Positions 31,831-33,638 of a DNA stretch of 33,638 nucleotides are shown here, piece by piece. Source of the DNA: JBEGTT01 sp041179245 (GTDB lineage Bacteria > Pseudomonadota > Gammaproteobacteria > Burkholderiales > Rhodocyclaceae); contig JBEGTT010000195.1 of NCBI GenBank assembly GCA_041179245.1, positions 1 to 33,638 on the forward strand, in the 5' to 3' direction. A program made the translations under genes and the position numbers. Below the pieces are notes generated by a model that made no database searches, was not told where the DNA came from, and saw only the letters and a program-made list of their open reading frames with translations. Each line of letters begins with the position of its first letter. The first letter of the stretch is position 1.

Positions 31831-32418
31831 ATGAAAAAATCCGTACTTACTTTGCTTCTTATTCTTTCGATTTCTGTTTTGACTGGCTGTGGAGGCGAAT
31901 CATCTAAAGTTGAGAGAACATTAAATGCTCAATTCATTAAAGATGAAATGTGCACGAACGTCCCCGTGGGCGCTCCTGTAGACATGCGCAGGATAGGTGA
32001 AGACGGTGCTTTAGGTCTGCTGATGTCCAACGGGTACATTGCCCAGACAAAAGGGACGTACAAAAAATGGTCCGGGGGAATAGAAACAGTCGACACCTTC
32101 TCTCTGACTGAAAAGGGCAAGGAGCTTGTTAAAAGCGGTAACGATAATTCACAGTGCCTTAAAACAGGTCATTTTGAAATCGTAAAGATTCAGGCTGTTG
32201 ACATAGGTAATGATGCTGAAGGCAAGAAAATAGCTACGGTTCGGGCAAGTGTTAAGTTCGTACCTGAATCTTGGGTGTCCGATACGAAGAAAGAAAAGGC
32301 TTGGGATGGATTCTGGAAATCGGTATCGGATAATGAAAATGGTCAATGGCTATACCAGCTTGTGAAATCTGGTGATGAATTCTTCCCTGCCGGGCGCGGT
32401 CACAAAGTTTCAAATTGA
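31831..32418 (+). CDS. Exported lipoprotein of unknown function
   Basis: 195 residues from ATG 31831, chosen because a clean lipoprotein signal follows (MKKSVLTLLLILSISVLTGC, modified Cys20); the open frame begins nine codons earlier. The mature protein has an acidic-basic mix with RRIGEDGALGLLMSNGYIAQ and FSLTEKGKELVKSG, the second resembling winged-helix-like or receptor-bound lipoprotein pieces, but I recognise no family. After residue 100 there is a probable beta sheet (FEIVKIQAVDIGNDAEGKKIATV). The residue after Cys20 is Gly, so outer-membrane sorting is likely if the Asp+2 rule holds. It lies 10 bases before the ankyrin gene. Confidence 0.8.
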   Translation: MKKSVLTLLLILSISVLTGCGGESSKVERTLNAQFIKDEMCTNVPVGAPVDMRRIGEDGALGLLMSNGYIAQTKGTYKKWSGGIETVDTFSLTEKGKELVKSGNDNSQCLKTGHFEIVKIQAVDIGNDAEGKKIATVRASVKFVPESWVSDTKKEKAWDGFWKSVSDNENGQWLYQLVKSGDEFFPAGRGHKVSN

Positions 32419-32428
32419 GAATCAAATC

Positions 32429-33638
32429 ATGAAAAAATTTCTACTTATTTCAAGTTTTGTTTGTTCTACTGTATTTGCTCAAAATGTATCCGTGCCTGTG
32501 ATGGGTACAGCACCTGAAAAAGATGCCGTGGTAGTACAAACTGGCAAATCTTCAACTGAGCAAAGCAGCAAACGCACAGCCCCTTCCAAATCCATTACCC
32601 TACCAAAAATCAACCCTGATACACCTCCGACACCTTCACAATATACGAAGGACTTGTACTCAGCACTTAAGATGGGGAACTATCAGATTGCTGAAATGTT
32701 GCTACAACAGGGGGCTGACATCAATTGCAGAAATTGCAGCAGTGGTTTTAGCTCTGAGACTGCACTAGGGAGGGCTGCTCAACAGGGTAGCTTGCCTACA
32801 CTGCAATGGATGTTGTCTCATGGAGCGGACGTAAATGTAAGAAGTTACCCGGAAGGTAAAACACCATTGATGAGTGCAATTATGAACGGCAATTCCGAAA
32901 TAATTGGACTGGTGTTGCAGCATGGACCAAACCCGAAAATAGTGGATGCTAAAGGACTTAACGCCTTAATGTATCTGATAATTGCAAATAGCTATATTGA
33001 TGAAGTTAAGAAAGTACCTTTGGCTAGGATTTTATTATCAAGGGGAACAGATCCAAATCAATCAACACTTTCAGGCGAAACAGCCTTAATGCATTCGGCC
33101 GCTTGGTGTCAGCCTAACATGGTAAAGCTACTGCTTCAGCATGGCGCTAATCCCGCTGCAAAATCTATCGATGGGAACACAGCCAATAACCTTGCATACA
33201 AGCGAGCAGTGTCTGGGGACCAGACCTGTAACTTGGTTATGTCCTTACTCAGGGAAGGCGTCCCTAAGCTTGAGCCTGATGACCAGCAAATGAATATTCC
33301 TGCCGCATTTCCATCTCAAAACAATTCAAATTATTCTGGACAGCCACAGTCTGTTCTATTTGGTGAATGGCGTGGGGTGCTCAACCCTTCATCGCAACAA
33401 TCATCAAAATCAGACGTTGAGCTTAAAATCAGTCCGAATGGGCAGGTTAGTATTTCCTCCAAAAATGGGCTGAACGGCGCAGGGCAGGTTGCCATCAAAG
33501 GAAATTCCTTCAATGGCAATCTAATAGGTAGTTTTAGGAATAATCAAAATACAGGGAACCCCTATGCTGCCGAACAGCCTGCGCAGAACTTGAATCTGAC
33601 ATTATCAGGAGCACTGGCGAATGGCGTGATTAAAGGCA
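32429..33638 (+). CDS. Exported ankyrin-repeat protein (3' end outside the window)
   Basis: 403 codons are visible without a stop; the gene runs off the right edge. A Sec signal (MKKFLLISSFVCSTVFA) predicts export to the periplasm or beyond. A Ser/Thr/Pro-rich linker (about 20-72) is followed by ankyrin repeats at about 75-275: MLLQQGADIN, WMLSHGADVN, GKTPLMSAI, VLQHGPNPK, GETALMHSA and LLLQHGANP are typical repeat ends. From about 308 a beta-rich region begins at FGEWRGVL, reminiscent of small lipid- or ligand-binding barrels. Function unknown. Ten bases downstream of the lipoprotein gene, so probably cotranscribed. Confidence 0.85.
   Translation, partial: MKKFLLISSFVCSTVFAQNVSVPVMGTAPEKDAVVVQTGKSSTEQSSKRTAPSKSITLPKINPDTPPTPSQYTKDLYSALKMGNYQIAEMLLQQGADINCRNCSSGFSSETALGRAAQQGSLPTLQWMLSHGADVNVRSYPEGKTPLMSAIMNGNSEIIGLVLQHGPNPKIVDAKGLNALMYLIIANSYIDEVKKVPLARILLSRGTDPNQSTLSGETALMHSAAWCQPNMVKLLLQHGANPAAKSIDGNTANNLAYKRAVSGDQTCNLVMSLLREGVPKLEPDDQQMNIPAAFPSQNNSNYSGQPQSVLFGEWRGVLNPSSQQSSKSDVELKISPNGQVSISSKNGLNGAGQVAIKGNSFNGNLIGSFRNNQNTGNPYAAEQPAQNLNLTLSGALANGVIKG

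Noticed and set aside
31643..31834. 63-codon open frame upstream of the lipoprotein gene
   Set aside because: No ribosome site, no family likeness, overlaps the start region of the real lipoprotein gene, and composition looks like random open frame.
1..33638. CRISPR array or toxin-antitoxin system
   Set aside because: I saw no regularly spaced repeats and no recognisable toxin or antitoxin pair; small coupled island genes alone are not enough evidence.

Overview
The window looks like the chromosome of a Gram-negative betaproteobacterium. It has a complete division and cell-wall (dcw) cluster ending in ftsZ and lpxC, an FtsZ tail of the IPAFLRRQAD type, an m-DAP type MurE (DNPR motif), class II fumarase and outer-membrane lipid A synthesis. 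This assignment rests on protein likeness and gene order only; I cannot name the genus.

Layout. (1) 1-5.8 kb is ordinary chromosome: the 3' end of cobyric acid synthase (cobQ), a PAS-PAS-GGDEF diguanylate cyclase, a small lipoprotein, fumC with a DUF2789 gene, and a cybB-yceI-yceI operon. (2) 5.88-13.46 kb is a compact integrated element of about 7.5 kb in a tRNA-Lys(CTT) gene. A 52-bp piece of the tRNA 3' half is repeated at both ends, each copy with its own terminator. The left end has a tyrosine integrase, a consensus-like promoter, an IHF-type site and repeated TGGCTACA motifs; the TGGCTACA pair recurs at the right end. Inside are an AlpA-type regulator, an excisionase-like protein, a winged-helix replication-type protein, several unknown small genes coupled by TAATG or ATGA overlaps, and, at the far end, what looks like a decayed HNH nuclease gene and a small-terminase-like gene. 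There are no capsid, tail or large terminase genes. The best reading is a minimal phage-satellite-like island or a strongly reduced prophage. (3) 13.4-31.5 kb, all on the minus strand, is tRNA-Lys, lpxC and the dcw operon (mraZ rsmH ftsL ftsI murE murF mraY murD ftsW murG murC ddlB ftsQ ftsA ftsZ). Transcription runs from a promoter with four MraZ-type boxes at 31.4 kb down to a terminator between ftsZ and lpxC. A long palindromic element lies between murC and ddlB. (4) 31.4-33.6 kb is more AT-rich: a gap without a clear gene, then an exported lipoprotein of unknown function and an exported ankyrin-repeat protein that runs off the window.

How it fits together. The dcw genes make lipid II precursors (murC-murF, ddlB, mraY, murG), polymerise septal wall (ftsW, ftsI) and build the divisome (ftsL, ftsQ, ftsA, ftsZ); lpxC commits the cell to lipid A synthesis. 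The island is a self-contained unit with its own integration and regulation. It rebuilds the 3' end of the tRNA it entered and probably also supplies that tRNA's terminator. The most unusual material in the window is this island and its regulatory DNA.
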